This document shows positions 40,480 through 49,830 of a stretch of 64,000 nt of DNA, in pieces. Each line of letters opens with the position of its first letter. The first letter of the stretch is position 1. Position numbers and translations under genes: made by a program. Under the pieces are notes generated by a model. That model was not told the DNA's origin, searched no databases, and saw only the letters and a list, made by a program, of their open reading frames with translations. The DNA is from Streptosporangium oxazolinicum (GTDB lineage: Bacteria; Actinomycetota; Actinomycetes; Streptosporangiales; Streptosporangiaceae): positions 518,004 through 582,003 of the forward strand of contig NZ_BAABAQ010000004.1 of NCBI RefSeq assembly GCF_039537505.1, in the 5' to 3' direction.

Positions 40480-41613
40480 CTAGTTGTGGGATTCCAGTAT
40501 GACGATGTCGTCGCGGTGAATCAGCTCTCGTTCGTACTCGGGCCCCAGGCTGGCCGCCAGCTCCCGGGTGGAGCGGCCGAGCAGCTCGGGGATCTCCCCC
40601 GCGTCGAAGTTGACCAGGCCGCGCGCGACCACCCGGCCGAGCGGCCCGCACAGGTCCACCGGATCGCCCGCCGCGAACTCGCCCTCGACGGAGGTGACCC
40701 CCGCCGGGAGCAGCGACTTGCGGCGGCTCACCACCGCCTCGACGGCGCCGGGGTCCAGGTGGAGACGGCCTCGGCCCGTGGTCGCGTGGGCGAGCCAGAG
40801 CAGGCGGGTGCCCGGGTGGCGCCCGCCGGGGTGGAAGTAGGTGCCGACGTCGGTTCCGGCGAGGGCCTGGGCGGCGTGCGCGGCGGCGGTCAGCACCACG
40901 GGCACGCCCGCCCCTGTGGCGATCTTGGCGGCCTGGACCTTGGTGATCATGCCTCCGGTGCCGACCGCCCCGCCCTTGCCGAGCTCGACCCCGACGAGGT
41001 CCTCGGGCCCGCGGACGTCGGCGAGCCTGCGGGCACCGGGACGGCGGGGGTCGCCGTCGTAGAGGGCGTCCACGTCCGACAGCAGCACCAGCGCGTCGGC
41101 CCGGGTCAGGTGGGCGACCAGCGCGGCGAGCCGGTCGTTGTCACCGAAGCGGATCTCGTCGGTGGCCACGGTGTCGTTCTCGTTGACCACCGGGACGATG
41201 CCCAGCTCCAGCAGCCGGGCCAGCGTGCGCTCGGCGTTGACGTGGTGCGATCGGCGCATCATGTCGTCGGCGGTGAGCAGCACCTGGCCGACCCGCAGGC
41301 CGTACCGGGCGAAGGAGGAGGTGTAGCGGGCCACCAGCACGCCCTGACCGACCGAGGCGGCGGCCTGCTGGGTGGCGAGGTCGCGCGGCCTGGCGGGCAG
41401 GCCCAGCGGGCCCAGACCCGCCGCGATCGCGCCGGAGGAGACCAGCACGATCTGGGTGCCCGCCTGCCGCCGGGCGCTGAGCACGTCGACCAGGGCGTCC
41501 ACCCGGTCGACGTCGATCGTTCCCCGCGGGGTGGTGAGCGAGGACGAACCCACCTTCACGACGAGGCGCGAAGCCGTACGGATCCGTTCGCGCGCAGAGT
41601 CCACGACACGCAC
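40480..41613 (-). CDS. proB: Glutamate 5-kinase
   Basis: This 377-residue ProB has an amino-acid kinase domain (VVKVGSSSLTTPRG, LVSSGAIAAGLGPLGL, PVVNENDTVATDEIRFGDND, GTGGMITKVQAA) followed by a C-terminal PUA domain (GEFAAGDPVDLCGPLGRVVARGLVNFDAGEI). It catalyses ATP-dependent phosphorylation of glutamate, the feedback-inhibited first step to proline. GTG 41613 start with GAGAG directly upstream. It is in an operon with proA and lies downstream of obg. Confidence 0.96.
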   Translation of the reverse strand: MRVVDSARERIRTASRLVVKVGSSSLTTPRGTIDVDRVDALVDVLSARRQAGTQIVLVSSGAIAAGLGPLGLPARPRDLATQQAAASVGQGVLVARYTSSFARYGLRVGQVLLTADDMMRRSHHVNAERTLARLLELGIVPVVNENDTVATDEIRFGDNDRLAALVAHLTRADALVLLSDVDALYDGDPRRPGARRLADVRGPEDLVGVELGKGGAVGTGGMITKVQAAKIATGAGVPVVLTAAAHAAQALAGTDVGTYFHPGGRHPGTRLLWLAHATTGRGRLHLDPGAVEAVVSRRKSLLPAGVTSVEGEFAAGDPVDLCGPLGRVVARGLVNFDAGEIPELLGRSTRELAASLGPEYERELIHRDDIVILESHN

Positions 41614-41668
41614 CTCTCAAAGATGATCACTTGGAAGACCAGGTTATCCGAGCGGCCCTGCCGGAGCG

Positions 41669-41736
41669 GTGACCGGAAAGGCGCACCGGGCCCGGGACGG
41701 TCGCCGGACGCCACCCCGGCGACGGTCTCCGGTCAC
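41669..41736 (-). terminator. Nested hairpin between obg and proB
   Basis: Outer stem GTGACCGGA/TCCGGTCAC (41669-41677 with 41728-41736) encloses an inner stem GTCGCCGG/CCGGCGAC (41700-41707 with 41716-41723), directly past the obg stop. Confidence 0.6.
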
Positions 41737-41740
41737 GGCA

Positions 41741-43093
41741 CTAGCCGAGCCGGTTGTCGGAGCCGCGCGGCCCCTGGCGCACGGCCTCGGCGTTGAGCGT
41801 CGGCTGCCAGTCGAAGATGTGACCGCTCTCCATGGAACCGATGATCACCTCGGCACCGGCCTTCGCACCGGCCTTGGTGAGCTCCTCCTCGACGCCGAGC
41901 CGCTCCAGCCGGTCGGCCAGGTAGCCGACGGCCTCGTCGTTGGTGAAGTCGGTCTGGCGGATCCACCGCTCCGGCTTGACCCCGGTGACCTGGAAGGTAC
42001 GCTCGTCGACCCTGCGGACGGCGAATCCCGCGTCGCCGTGCTGCTTGGGCCTGATCACCAGGCGGGTCGGCTCCGGGACGGGAGCGGCGGCCCTCGCGGC
42101 GGCGACCATCTCCCCCATGGCGTAGGTCAGCTCCTTGAGCCCGTCGTGGGTGGCCGCGGAGATCGTGAAGACCCGCAGGCCCCGCTCCTGGAGCATCGGC
42201 CCCACGATGTCGGACAGCTCGCGGGCGTCGGGCACGTCGGACTTGTTGAGCACCGCCAGCCTCGGCCGGTCCTCCAGCTTGCCGTACGCGGCCAGCTCGG
42301 CCTCGATGGCCTCGTAGTCGCTGATCGGGTCGCGTCCCGGCTCCATCGTGGCGCAGTCGATCACGTGCACGAGCGTGCTGCAGCGCTCGACGTGGCGCAG
42401 GAACTCGTGCCCCAGCCCCTTGCCCTGCGAGGCGCCGGGGATGAGACCGGGCACGTCGGCGACGGTGAAGATCGTCTCGCCCGCGGTGACCACCCCGAGG
42501 TTGGGGACCAGGGTGGTGAACGGGTAGTCGGCGATCTTCGGGCGGGCGGCGGAGAGCGCGGCGATGAGGGAGGACTTGCCCGCGCTGGGGAAGCCGACGA
42601 GCGCCACGTCGGCGACGCTCTTCATCTCCAGCATGACGTCGACCTCGTCGCCGGGCTCGCCGAGCAGCGCGAAACCGGGGGCCTTGCGCTTGGCGGAGGC
42701 CAGGGCGGCGTTGCCGAGCCCGCCGTGCCCGCCCTCGGCGATCACGTAGCGGGTGCCCGCGCCGATCAGGTCGATCAGGACCTCGCCGGTGTCGGCGTTC
42801 TTGACCACGGTGCCGTCGGGCACCGGGATGATGATGTCGCCGCCGTTGGCGCCGTCGCGGTTGGCGCCCTGCCCCTGCTTGCCGTTGTCGGCCTTGCGGT
42901 GCGGGCGGCGGTGGTACTCCAGGAGGGTCGCCGTGTTGGCGTCGACCTCCAGGATCACGTCACCGCCCCGTCCGCCGTTGCCTCCGTCGGGGCCACCCAG
43001 TGGCTTGAACTTCTCCCGATGGACAGAGGCGCAGCCGTTTCCCCCGTCACCGGCCTTGATGTGCAGGACCACCTGGTCCACAAAGTCCGGCAT
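41741..43093 (-). CDS. obg: GTPase Obg/CgtA
   Basis: This 450-residue protein has an N-terminal glycine-rich Obg fold (VVLHIKAGDGGNGCASVHREKF, GGPDGGNGGRGGDVI). The G domain has VGFPSAGKSSL (G1), DYPFTTL (G2), DVPGLI (G3), NKSD (G4) and SAA-type G5. The actinobacterial C-terminal OCT domain is present (FQVTGVKPERWIRQTDFTNDEAVGYLADRLERLGVEEELTKAGAKAGAEVIIG). It assists 50S assembly and links to stress and sporulation in actinomycetes. It follows rpmA. Confidence 0.97.
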   Translation of the reverse strand: MPDFVDQVVLHIKAGDGGNGCASVHREKFKPLGGPDGGNGGRGGDVILEVDANTATLLEYHRRPHRKADNGKQGQGANRDGANGGDIIIPVPDGTVVKNADTGEVLIDLIGAGTRYVIAEGGHGGLGNAALASAKRKAPGFALLGEPGDEVDVMLEMKSVADVALVGFPSAGKSSLIAALSAARPKIADYPFTTLVPNLGVVTAGETIFTVADVPGLIPGASQGKGLGHEFLRHVERCSTLVHVIDCATMEPGRDPISDYEAIEAELAAYGKLEDRPRLAVLNKSDVPDARELSDIVGPMLQERGLRVFTISAATHDGLKELTYAMGEMVAAARAAAPVPEPTRLVIRPKQHGDAGFAVRRVDERTFQVTGVKPERWIRQTDFTNDEAVGYLADRLERLGVEEELTKAGAKAGAEVIIGSMESGHIFDWQPTLNAEAVRQGPRGSDNRLG

Positions 43094-43141
43094 CTCTACT
43101 TTCCTACCTCTATCTACGGGAACTTCTGGTGAAAACGCGAA

Positions 43142-43174
43142 CAGGGGTGGACCGCCGAATGCGATCCACCCCTG
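43142..43174 (-). terminator. Hairpin between rpmA and obg
   Basis: A perfect 10-bp stem CAGGGGTGGA (43142-43151 with 43165-43174), 13-nt loop, 25 nt past the rpmA stop. It may reduce transcription into obg. Confidence 0.65.
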
Positions 43175-43198
43175 CCGTCAACGTCTGTCGGTGCGAAT

Positions 43199-43456
43199 CT
43201 ACTCCGCGACCGGAACGATGCTCACCGCGCGGCGCCCGCGCTTGACACCGAACAGAACGTGGCCCGCGGCCAGCGCGAACAGCGTGTCGTCACTGCCACG
43301 GCCGACGTTGTCGCCGGGGTGGAAGTGGGTGCCGCGCTGACGCACGATGATCTCGCCGGCGTTGACCAGCTGACCGCCGAAGCGCTTCACACCGAGCCGC
43401 TGGGCGTTGGAGTCGCGGCCGTTCCGAGTGGACGACGCGCCCTTCTTGTGTGCCAT
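43199..43456 (-). CDS. rpmA: 50S ribosomal protein L27
   Basis: This 85-residue L27 starts MAHKKGASSTRNGRDSNAQRLGVKRFGGQ, with no N-terminal Firmicutes-type extension. HFHPGDNVGRGSDDTLFALAAGHVLF is typical of the family. Its N-terminal tail reaches the peptidyl transferase centre. It lies 19 bp after rplU. Confidence 0.98.
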   Translation of the reverse strand: MAHKKGASSTRNGRDSNAQRLGVKRFGGQLVNAGEIIVRQRGTHFHPGDNVGRGSDDTLFALAAGHVLFGVKRGRRAVSIVPVAE

Positions 43457-43475
43457 CTCGCAAAACTCCCGAAAC

Positions 43476-43778
43476 TCAGGCCTGGTCGATGCCGGTGATC
43501 TTCACCTGGGTGTACCGCTGGCGGTGACCCTGGCGCTTCTTGTACCCCGACTTGTTCTTGTACTTCAGAATCCGGATCTTCGGACCCTTGGTCTCACCGA
43601 GAATCTCGGCGGCAACCGTGAACTTGCCCGCCTCGGTGGTCACGTCGCCGTCGTTGACGACGAGGACCGTCGGCAGCGAAACCGTGGAACCGACCTCGCC
43701 GGCGACCTTGTCCACTTCAAGGACGTCACCGACGGAGACCTTCTGCTGCCTGCCGCCGCAACGAACGATCGCGTACAC
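43476..43778 (-). CDS. rplU: 50S ribosomal protein L21
   Basis: This 100-residue L21: YAIVRCGGRQQKVSVGDVLEVDKV, and C-terminal KIRILKYKNKSGYKKRQGHRQRYTQVKITGI. It binds 23S rRNA. GTG start 43778. A ~208-nt untranslated stretch precedes it and includes a GGCGCGC hairpin (43860-43880). Confidence 0.97.
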   Translation of the reverse strand: MYAIVRCGGRQQKVSVGDVLEVDKVAGEVGSTVSLPTVLVVNDGDVTTEAGKFTVAAEILGETKGPKIRILKYKNKSGYKKRQGHRQRYTQVKITGIDQA

Positions 43779-43859
43779 CGCGGAACCCTTCTTCTGACTG
43801 CTTGCTCGCTGGATGCTGCGCCCCGCATCCGGCTGTGGTCATTGATGACGTACCGGGTA

Positions 43860-43880
43860 GGCGCGCGAACAGGGCGCGCC
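43860..43880 (-). terminator. Hairpin between rne and rplU
   Basis: GGCGCGC-N7-GCGCGCC lies in the rne-rplU gap. It could be the rne terminator or part of the rplU leader; the sequence alone does not decide. Confidence 0.4.
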
Positions 43881-43986
43881 ATGAGCGCACCGGTTCACCA
43901 GAGTACCGGATTGACGGCGTCCTGGTCGAACCGGGCGGAACGTCGGGGGTGCCGGTCTTCGGCCCCGTCCCAGCGCGGGACGGGGT

Positions 43987-46923
43987 CTAATCGACCGGCC
44001 TGGCCTTGCGGGAGCGTCTCCGCCCCCGGCCAGAAGCCTGTGCTGCCTGACCGTCCTCGTGCTGGACTCCGTCAAGCGCATCGGTCACCGTATCACGGCC
44101 GGACTGGTCACCGGCCGCCACCGCGTGGTTACCGTCCTTGCCGAGCTTCTCCGCGACGGCCTTCTCCACGGCCATCTTGCCCTGGGTGCCGCGCGGCTCG
44201 GGCTTGCCCTCGACCGGCTCGGACGAGACGTGCAGGCCACGGCCGTTGCAGCACTCACAGACGGTGGAGAAGGCCTCCAGGAGCCCCTGGCCGACCCGCT
44301 TGCGCGTCATCTGGACCAGGCCCAGGGAGGTCACCTCGGCCACCTGGTGCTTGGTACGGTCGCGGGCCAGGCACTCCAGCAGCCGTCGCAGCACCAGGTC
44401 CCGGTTGTTCTCCAGCACCATGTCGATGAAGTCGATGACGATGATGCCGCCGATGTCGCGCAACCTGAGCTGGCGGACGATCTCCTCGGCCGCCTCCAGG
44501 TTGTTGCGGGTGACGGTCTCCTCCAGGTTGCCGCCCTGGCCGGTGAACTTGCCGGTGTTGACGTCGACCACGGTCATGGCCTCGGTCCTGTCGATCACCA
44601 GCGAGCCGCCGCTGGGCAGCCAGACCTTGCGCTCCATCGCCTTGGCGATCTGCTCGTCGATCCGGTACGCGGCGAAGACGTCGCCGCTCTCCTCCCACCT
44701 GCTGAGGCGGTCGGCCAGGTGCGGAGCGACATAGCGGACGTACTCATCGACCGTGTCCCACACGTCGCCCGCGACGACCAGCGAGGCGAAGTCCTCGTTG
44801 AAGACGTCACGGACCACCCGGACGGTCAGGTCGGGCTCGGAGGAGAGCAGCTCGGGCGCGCTGGCCGACTTGGCCTTGCGCTGGATGTTCTCCCACTGCG
44901 CCGACAGCCTGGCCACGTCGCGAGCCAGCTCGTCCTCCGACGCGCCCTCGGCGGCCGTACGGACGATGACCCCCGCGTTCTCCGGCATGACCTTCTTCAG
45001 GATGCTCTTGAGACGGGTGCGCTCCTTGTCGGGGAGCTTGCGGCTGATGCCGGTCATCGAGCCGTCGGGCACGTAGACCAGGTAACGGCCCGGCAGGCTG
45101 ATCTGGCTCGTCAGGCGGGCGCCCTTGTGACCCATCGGGTCCTTGGTGACCTGCACCAGCACCGACTGGCCCGACTTCAGCGCCACCTCGATCCGCTTGG
45201 GCTGTCCCTCCAGCCCGGCGGTGTCGAAGTTGACCTCGCCGGCGTACAGGACCGCGTTGCGGCCCTTGCCGATGTCGACGAACGCGGCCTCCATGCTCGG
45301 CAGGACGTTCTGCACCTTGCCGAGATAGACGTTGCCCACGTACGACTGGCTCGCCTCGCGGTTGACGTAGTGCTCGACGAGGACGCCGTCCTCCAGCACC
45401 GCGATCTGGGTGCGCCCGCCGGTGCGGCGGACCACCATCACGCGCTCGACGGACTCCCTGCGCGCCAGGAACTCCGACTCGGTGATGATCGGCGGACGCC
45501 TGCGGCCGAGTTCGCGGCCCTCGCGGCGGCGCTGCTTCTTGGCCTCCAGGCGGGTCGAGCCGCGCACGCTCTGCACCTCGTCCACCGAGGTGCTGCGCCC
45601 GGCGCGGGGCGCGCGGATGCGCACCACCGTGTTCGGCGGGTCGTCCGGGACGTCACCCGGCTCGTCGGTGCCCCTGCGCCGCCTGCGGCGACGGCGGCGC
45701 GAGCTGCCGCTCTCGGCGTCGTCGTCCTGCTCGGCCTCGGGCTGCTCCTCCTCGTCCTGCTCGGCCTCGGTCTCCTCGGCCTCGTCGAGGTCGCGGGCCT
45801 TGCCCCGGCCCCGGCCGCCCCTGCGGCGCCGGCGCCGGCGACCGCTGGCGTCGTCGTCGCCGTCGGAGTCGTCGTCCTCGGGCTCCTCCACGAGCTCGGC
45901 CTTGTCGGCCTTGTCAGTCTTCTCGGCCCTGTCGGCCCGATCGGCCTTCGTCTCGACGGGCTCGGCCTCGGGCGCGGCGGGCTGGACCGGCGCGGGACGC
46001 GTGACGGGCTGTGCGGCCCGCTGCGGGTCGGGGGCCTGGAACAGCGGCTGGAACACCGCCGCGGGCGCCTGGAAGGTCACCGAGGGCACTTCGGAACGTT
46101 CCTGGGCGGCCAGCCCGAAGGGGTCGGCGAACAGGCCGGGCCGCTCCTCGATGATGTCCTCGCCCGCGGGCTCGTCGTCGAGCGGCTCGTCGGCCGGCAG
46201 GTCGAGCAGCAGCTCCGCCTCGGCCTCCTCCGCCTCGGCGGCGGCCGCCTCGCGGGCGTCCTGCTCGGCCTCGACCGGCGGCGCCTCGCGCGGGACGGCC
46301 TTCTTGCGCGTGCGGGTGCGCTTGGCGGGGGCGGCGGCGGGCGCCTCCTGGGGCGCGGGCTCGGCCTCGGCCTCGCCGAAAGTCCCGGGAAGGGCGAAGG
46401 GGTCCGGCACGACCGGCGTCGCCGGGGACACCGAGGACACCGGGGACGCCGGGGACGCCGTCACGGGCGCCACGGTCTCCGCGACCGGCGCGGGCCCCGT
46501 CTCGGTCGGTCCGGCCGGCTCGGCGGTCTCCGCGACCGGCTCGGCCGGCGGCTTCTTCGCACGGCTACGCCGCGTGGTGGTGACCGTACCGTCCACCGCC
46601 GCCGCCTTGCGCCTGGTGGCACGCTTGGGAGCCGCCGCGGCGGGCTCCGCCACGGGCTCTGTCACGGACTCCGCCACGGGTTCCGGCGCTCCGGCCGGAG
46701 AATCCACCGTGGATGCCACAGGCGTCACGGGCGCCATAGGCGCCACGTTCTCCGCGACCGGCGCGGGTGGTGCCGTGATCACGGGGTCCGGCTCCGGCGG
46801 CTCCGGCGGAGGTCCGGCGGGCCGGCTCGCGGCCCTGCGGCGGATCGCCGGCGGCCGGGTCTCTTCTGTTGTCGTGTCCCCGCCAGGGCTGTTGACCCCG
46901 GCGTTGGGCTCGTTGTCGAGCAT
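43987..46923 (-). CDS. rne: Ribonuclease E/G
   Basis: This 978-residue protein has an N-terminal ~500-residue Pro/Ala/Glu-rich region with basic SRRRRRRRRRG and RRRRRRGGRGRGK patches, as in actinobacterial RNase E. The catalytic core follows: S1 domain (YVNREASQSYVGNVYLGKV), GKGRNAVLYAGEV, DNase-I-like region (VVDVNTGKFTG, EAAEEIVRQLRLRDIGGIIVIDFIDM), and zinc-link Cys in CECCNGRG. It cuts single-stranded AU-rich RNA in mRNA decay and rRNA maturation. ATG 46923 was chosen because GGGAGAG lies 8 nt upstream. It lies next to rplU as in most actinomycetes. Confidence 0.95.
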   Translation of the reverse strand: MLDNEPNAGVNSPGGDTTTEETRPPAIRRRAASRPAGPPPEPPEPDPVITAPPAPVAENVAPMAPVTPVASTVDSPAGAPEPVAESVTEPVAEPAAAAPKRATRRKAAAVDGTVTTTRRSRAKKPPAEPVAETAEPAGPTETGPAPVAETVAPVTASPASPVSSVSPATPVVPDPFALPGTFGEAEAEPAPQEAPAAAPAKRTRTRKKAVPREAPPVEAEQDAREAAAAEAEEAEAELLLDLPADEPLDDEPAGEDIIEERPGLFADPFGLAAQERSEVPSVTFQAPAAVFQPLFQAPDPQRAAQPVTRPAPVQPAAPEAEPVETKADRADRAEKTDKADKAELVEEPEDDDSDGDDDASGRRRRRRRGGRGRGKARDLDEAEETEAEQDEEEQPEAEQDDDAESGSSRRRRRRRRRGTDEPGDVPDDPPNTVVRIRAPRAGRSTSVDEVQSVRGSTRLEAKKQRRREGRELGRRRPPIITESEFLARRESVERVMVVRRTGGRTQIAVLEDGVLVEHYVNREASQSYVGNVYLGKVQNVLPSMEAAFVDIGKGRNAVLYAGEVNFDTAGLEGQPKRIEVALKSGQSVLVQVTKDPMGHKGARLTSQISLPGRYLVYVPDGSMTGISRKLPDKERTRLKSILKKVMPENAGVIVRTAAEGASEDELARDVARLSAQWENIQRKAKSASAPELLSSEPDLTVRVVRDVFNEDFASLVVAGDVWDTVDEYVRYVAPHLADRLSRWEESGDVFAAYRIDEQIAKAMERKVWLPSGGSLVIDRTEAMTVVDVNTGKFTGQGGNLEETVTRNNLEAAEEIVRQLRLRDIGGIIVIDFIDMVLENNRDLVLRRLLECLARDRTKHQVAEVTSLGLVQMTRKRVGQGLLEAFSTVCECCNGRGLHVSSEPVEGKPEPRGTQGKMAVEKAVAEKLGKDGNHAVAAGDQSGRDTVTDALDGVQHEDGQAAQASGRGRRRSRKARPVD

Positions 46924-47020
46924 GCGGGCGCTCTCCCGTTCAGCTCCCGGGCGCGTCTCCGCGCCGCGCGGGAGCTCTCGTCTCTCACTGTCCGCCAGGC
47001 CCAGGGCCCGGCGCCAAGTC

Positions 47021-47800
47021 CTATATGTCGCCGCCGACGTGCCTGCCCACCGGTTCCGCTTCGCCGCCGCGCGTGATGTCGCGGTCCGGGCCGAACGGGT
47101 CGGCGGGCTCACCGGTGTGAACGTCCAGCGGGCCCTGCGCCAGCCTGGTCACCTCGGGGGGCACCGGCGGCGCGAAGTCAGCCACAAGACGCAGTCCAGT
47201 GAGAACGTCGTCGGGTCGAACGGCAGGAGTTTCGTGCCGTACAACCATGCGAAGTATGACACATGGCTGACTGGAGGCCTGACCTGCTGTTGTCTCGGTT
47301 GCCTCAAATACCGTGAGGTTCAGCACCGCTTCACGTGCGTCGAAGCGTCGCATCCCCTTCTTCGTAAGGCGTTCGACCTCGACGTGGTCCGTGGCGACGA
47401 ATTTCTCGACCGCGGCCCCGGCGAGGGCGGGATCGGCTCCCGGCAACCGCAGCTCCCACGCCGAGCACTCCATCCGGTCGGCCAGGCTCGCGGAGCCCGC
47501 CTCGACGGCGTCGAGCACGTCGAGACCGGGCGGCAGCGAGGCGTCCAGAGCGGCTCGCAGCCGCTCGGGATCGCACTCGCGCGTCACGCTGATCTCGAAG
47601 TACTCGGCCTCGCTGGCGACCCCGGTGGGGGCGGCCGCTCCCACGTAGGAGATCTTCGGGTGGGGTGAGAAGCCCGCGCTGAACGCCACCGGGACGTCGG
47701 CTCGCCGGACCGCCCGTTCGAGGGCCCGGGTGATGTCGCGGTGACTGGTGAAGCGCAGGCGGCCGCGCTTGGCGTAGCGCACGCGCAGGCGCTGCGCCAC
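47021..47800 (-). CDS. TIGR03936 family radical-SAM-associated protein (DUF2344)
   Basis: This 259-residue protein starts LRVRYAKRGRLRFTSHRDITRALERAVRRADVPVAFSAGFSPHPKISYVGAAAPTG, the DUF2344 signature. It is found as a separate gene or fused to the TIGR03960 radical SAM protein encoded just upstream. Its molecular role is not known; a tRNA or rRNA modification partner is often assumed. GTG 47800. It sits between the radical SAM gene and rne. Confidence 0.9.
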   Translation of the reverse strand: MAQRLRVRYAKRGRLRFTSHRDITRALERAVRRADVPVAFSAGFSPHPKISYVGAAAPTGVASEAEYFEISVTRECDPERLRAALDASLPPGLDVLDAVEAGSASLADRMECSAWELRLPGADPALAGAAVEKFVATDHVEVERLTKKGMRRFDAREAVLNLTVFEATETTAGQASSQPCVILRMVVRHETPAVRPDDVLTGLRLVADFAPPVPPEVTRLAQGPLDVHTGEPADPFGPDRDITRGGEAEPVGRHVGGDI

Positions 47801-47901
47801 GGGCGCGGGCGGCGGCCCGTCGGGAGCGGGTTTCAGGGTGGTGTCGTCCTTCCCAAGTCGTGGTCGTCGTTTCCGGGGGCGGTGCTCACGTACCGCCTAC
47901 C

Positions 47902-49812
47902 TCAGACAACCGTCAGTGGAAGCAGCTTCTTCCCGGTGGGCCCGATCTGGATCTCGGTCCCCATCGTGGGGCAGACGCCGCAGTCGTAGCACGGGGTCCA
48001 GCGGCAGTCCTCGACCTCGACGTCGTTGACCGCGTCCTGCCAGTCCTGCCAGAGCCACTCGCGGTCGAGACCGGCGTCGAGGTGGTCCCAGGGCAGGACC
48101 TCGTTCTCCTGGCGCTCGCGCGTGGTGTACCAGTCGACGTCGACGCCGGCCTTGGCGGCGGCGTCCATCCAGCGCTGGTAGGAGAAGTGCTCGCTCCAGC
48201 CGTCGAACCGGCCCCCCTCCGCCCACACCGCGCGGATGACCTCGCCGACCCGGCGGTCCCCCCGGGAGAGCAGGCCCTCCACGATCGAGGGCTTGCCGTC
48301 GTGGTAGCGCAGGCCGATGGCGCGGCCGTACTCCCTGTCGCCGCGCAAAGCCTCCTTCAGGGCCCGCAGCCTGCGATCGACCGTCTCGTGGTCGGCCTGG
48401 CCGGCCCACTGGAACGGGGTGTGCGGCTTGGGAACGAAACCGCCGATGGAGACCGTGCAGCGGACGTCACGCGACCCGGTGGCCTCGCGGCCCGCCTTGA
48501 TGACCTTCTTGGCCAGGTCGGCGATGCCCTGGACGTCGGCGTCCTCCTCGGTGGGCAGGCCGCACATGAAGTAGAGCTTCACCTGCCGCCAGCCCTGGGT
48601 GTACGCGGTGGTAACGGTCCTGATCAGGTCTTCCTCGGTGACCATCTTGTTGATCACCTTGCGCATCCGCTCCGAGCCGCCCTCGGGGGCGAACGTCAGG
48701 CCGGAGCGGCGGCCGTTGCGGGAGAACTCGTTGGCCAGGTCGATGTTGAAGGCGTCGACCCGGGTCGAGGGCAGCGACAGGGAGGTGTTGGTGCCCTCGT
48801 AGCGGTCGGCCAGCCCCTTGGCGACCTCGCCGATCTCGGAGTGGTCGGCCGAGGAGAGCGACAGCAGGCCGACCTCGTTGAAACCGGACGCCCTGACGCC
48901 CGCCTCGACCATGTCGCCGATCGTGGTGATCGAGCGCTCGCGCACCGGGCGGGTGATCATGCCGGCCTGGCAGAACCGGCACCCGCGGGTGCAGCCGCGG
49001 AAGATCTCCACGCTGAACCGCTCGTGCACGGTCTCGGCCAGCGGGACCAGCGGCTTCTTGGGGTACGGCCACTCGTCCAGGTCCATGACGGTGTGCTTGT
49101 GGATCCGCCACGGCACGCCCGACCTGTTGGGCGCGACACGCTGGATCCGGCCGTCGGCGTGGTAGTCGACGTCGTAGAACTTCGGCACGTAGACCCCGCC
49201 GGACTCGGCCAGCCGCATCAGCAGCCCGTCGCGCCCGCCGGGCGAGCCCTCGGCCTTCCACTCGCGGATGACCTCGGTGATCGCGATGGCGATCTGCTCC
49301 CCGTCGCCCAGCACCGCGGCGTCGAGGAAGTCGGCGATCGGCTCGGGGTTGAACGCCGCGTGCCCACCGGCCAGCACGATCGGGTCGTCCTCACCCCGGT
49401 CGGCCGCCTCCAGCGGGATGCCCGCCAGATCCAGCGCGGTCAGCATGTTGGTGTAGCCGAGCTCGGTGGAGAAGGAGAGCCCGAGCACGTCGAACGCCCG
49501 TACGGGCCGGTGCGCGTCGACCGTGAACTGGGGCACGCCCTCGGAGCGCATGAGCGCCTCAAGATCGGGCCAGACCGCGTAGGTCCGCTCGGCCAGCGTC
49601 TCCGGCAGCTCGTTGAGGATCTCGTAGAGGATCTGGACGCCCTGGTTGGGCAGCCCGACCTCGTAGGCGTCCGGATACATCAGCGCCCAGCGGACCGTGG
49701 TCTCGTCCCAGTCCTTGACGGTCGAGTTGAGCTCACCTCCGACGTACTGGATCGGCTTCTGCACCCTGGGCAGGAGCGCTTCCAGGCGGGGAAACAGCGA
49801 CTCGACAGACAT
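47902..49812 (-). CDS. TIGR03960 family B12-binding-like radical SAM protein
   Basis: This 636-residue protein has an N-terminal cobalamin-binding-like Rossmann part (MYPDAYEVGLPNQGVQILYEILN...AGGHAAFNPEPIADF). The radical SAM core has cluster motif CxxxCxxC in FRGCTRGCRFCQAG, and the C-terminal CRWTPCYDCGVCP may hold a second cluster. The family is conserved and usually paired with DUF2344, as here (101 bp gap); the reaction is not established. ATG 49812. It follows the phosphotransferase-fold gene on the same strand, 18 bp away. Confidence 0.92.
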   Translation of the reverse strand: MSVESLFPRLEALLPRVQKPIQYVGGELNSTVKDWDETTVRWALMYPDAYEVGLPNQGVQILYEILNELPETLAERTYAVWPDLEALMRSEGVPQFTVDAHRPVRAFDVLGLSFSTELGYTNMLTALDLAGIPLEAADRGEDDPIVLAGGHAAFNPEPIADFLDAAVLGDGEQIAIAITEVIREWKAEGSPGGRDGLLMRLAESGGVYVPKFYDVDYHADGRIQRVAPNRSGVPWRIHKHTVMDLDEWPYPKKPLVPLAETVHERFSVEIFRGCTRGCRFCQAGMITRPVRERSITTIGDMVEAGVRASGFNEVGLLSLSSADHSEIGEVAKGLADRYEGTNTSLSLPSTRVDAFNIDLANEFSRNGRRSGLTFAPEGGSERMRKVINKMVTEEDLIRTVTTAYTQGWRQVKLYFMCGLPTEEDADVQGIADLAKKVIKAGREATGSRDVRCTVSIGGFVPKPHTPFQWAGQADHETVDRRLRALKEALRGDREYGRAIGLRYHDGKPSIVEGLLSRGDRRVGEVIRAVWAEGGRFDGWSEHFSYQRWMDAAAKAGVDVDWYTTRERQENEVLPWDHLDAGLDREWLWQDWQDAVNDVEVEDCRWTPCYDCGVCPTMGTEIQIGPTGKKLLPLTVV

Positions 49813-49830
49813 GGCACCAAGAATATCCGC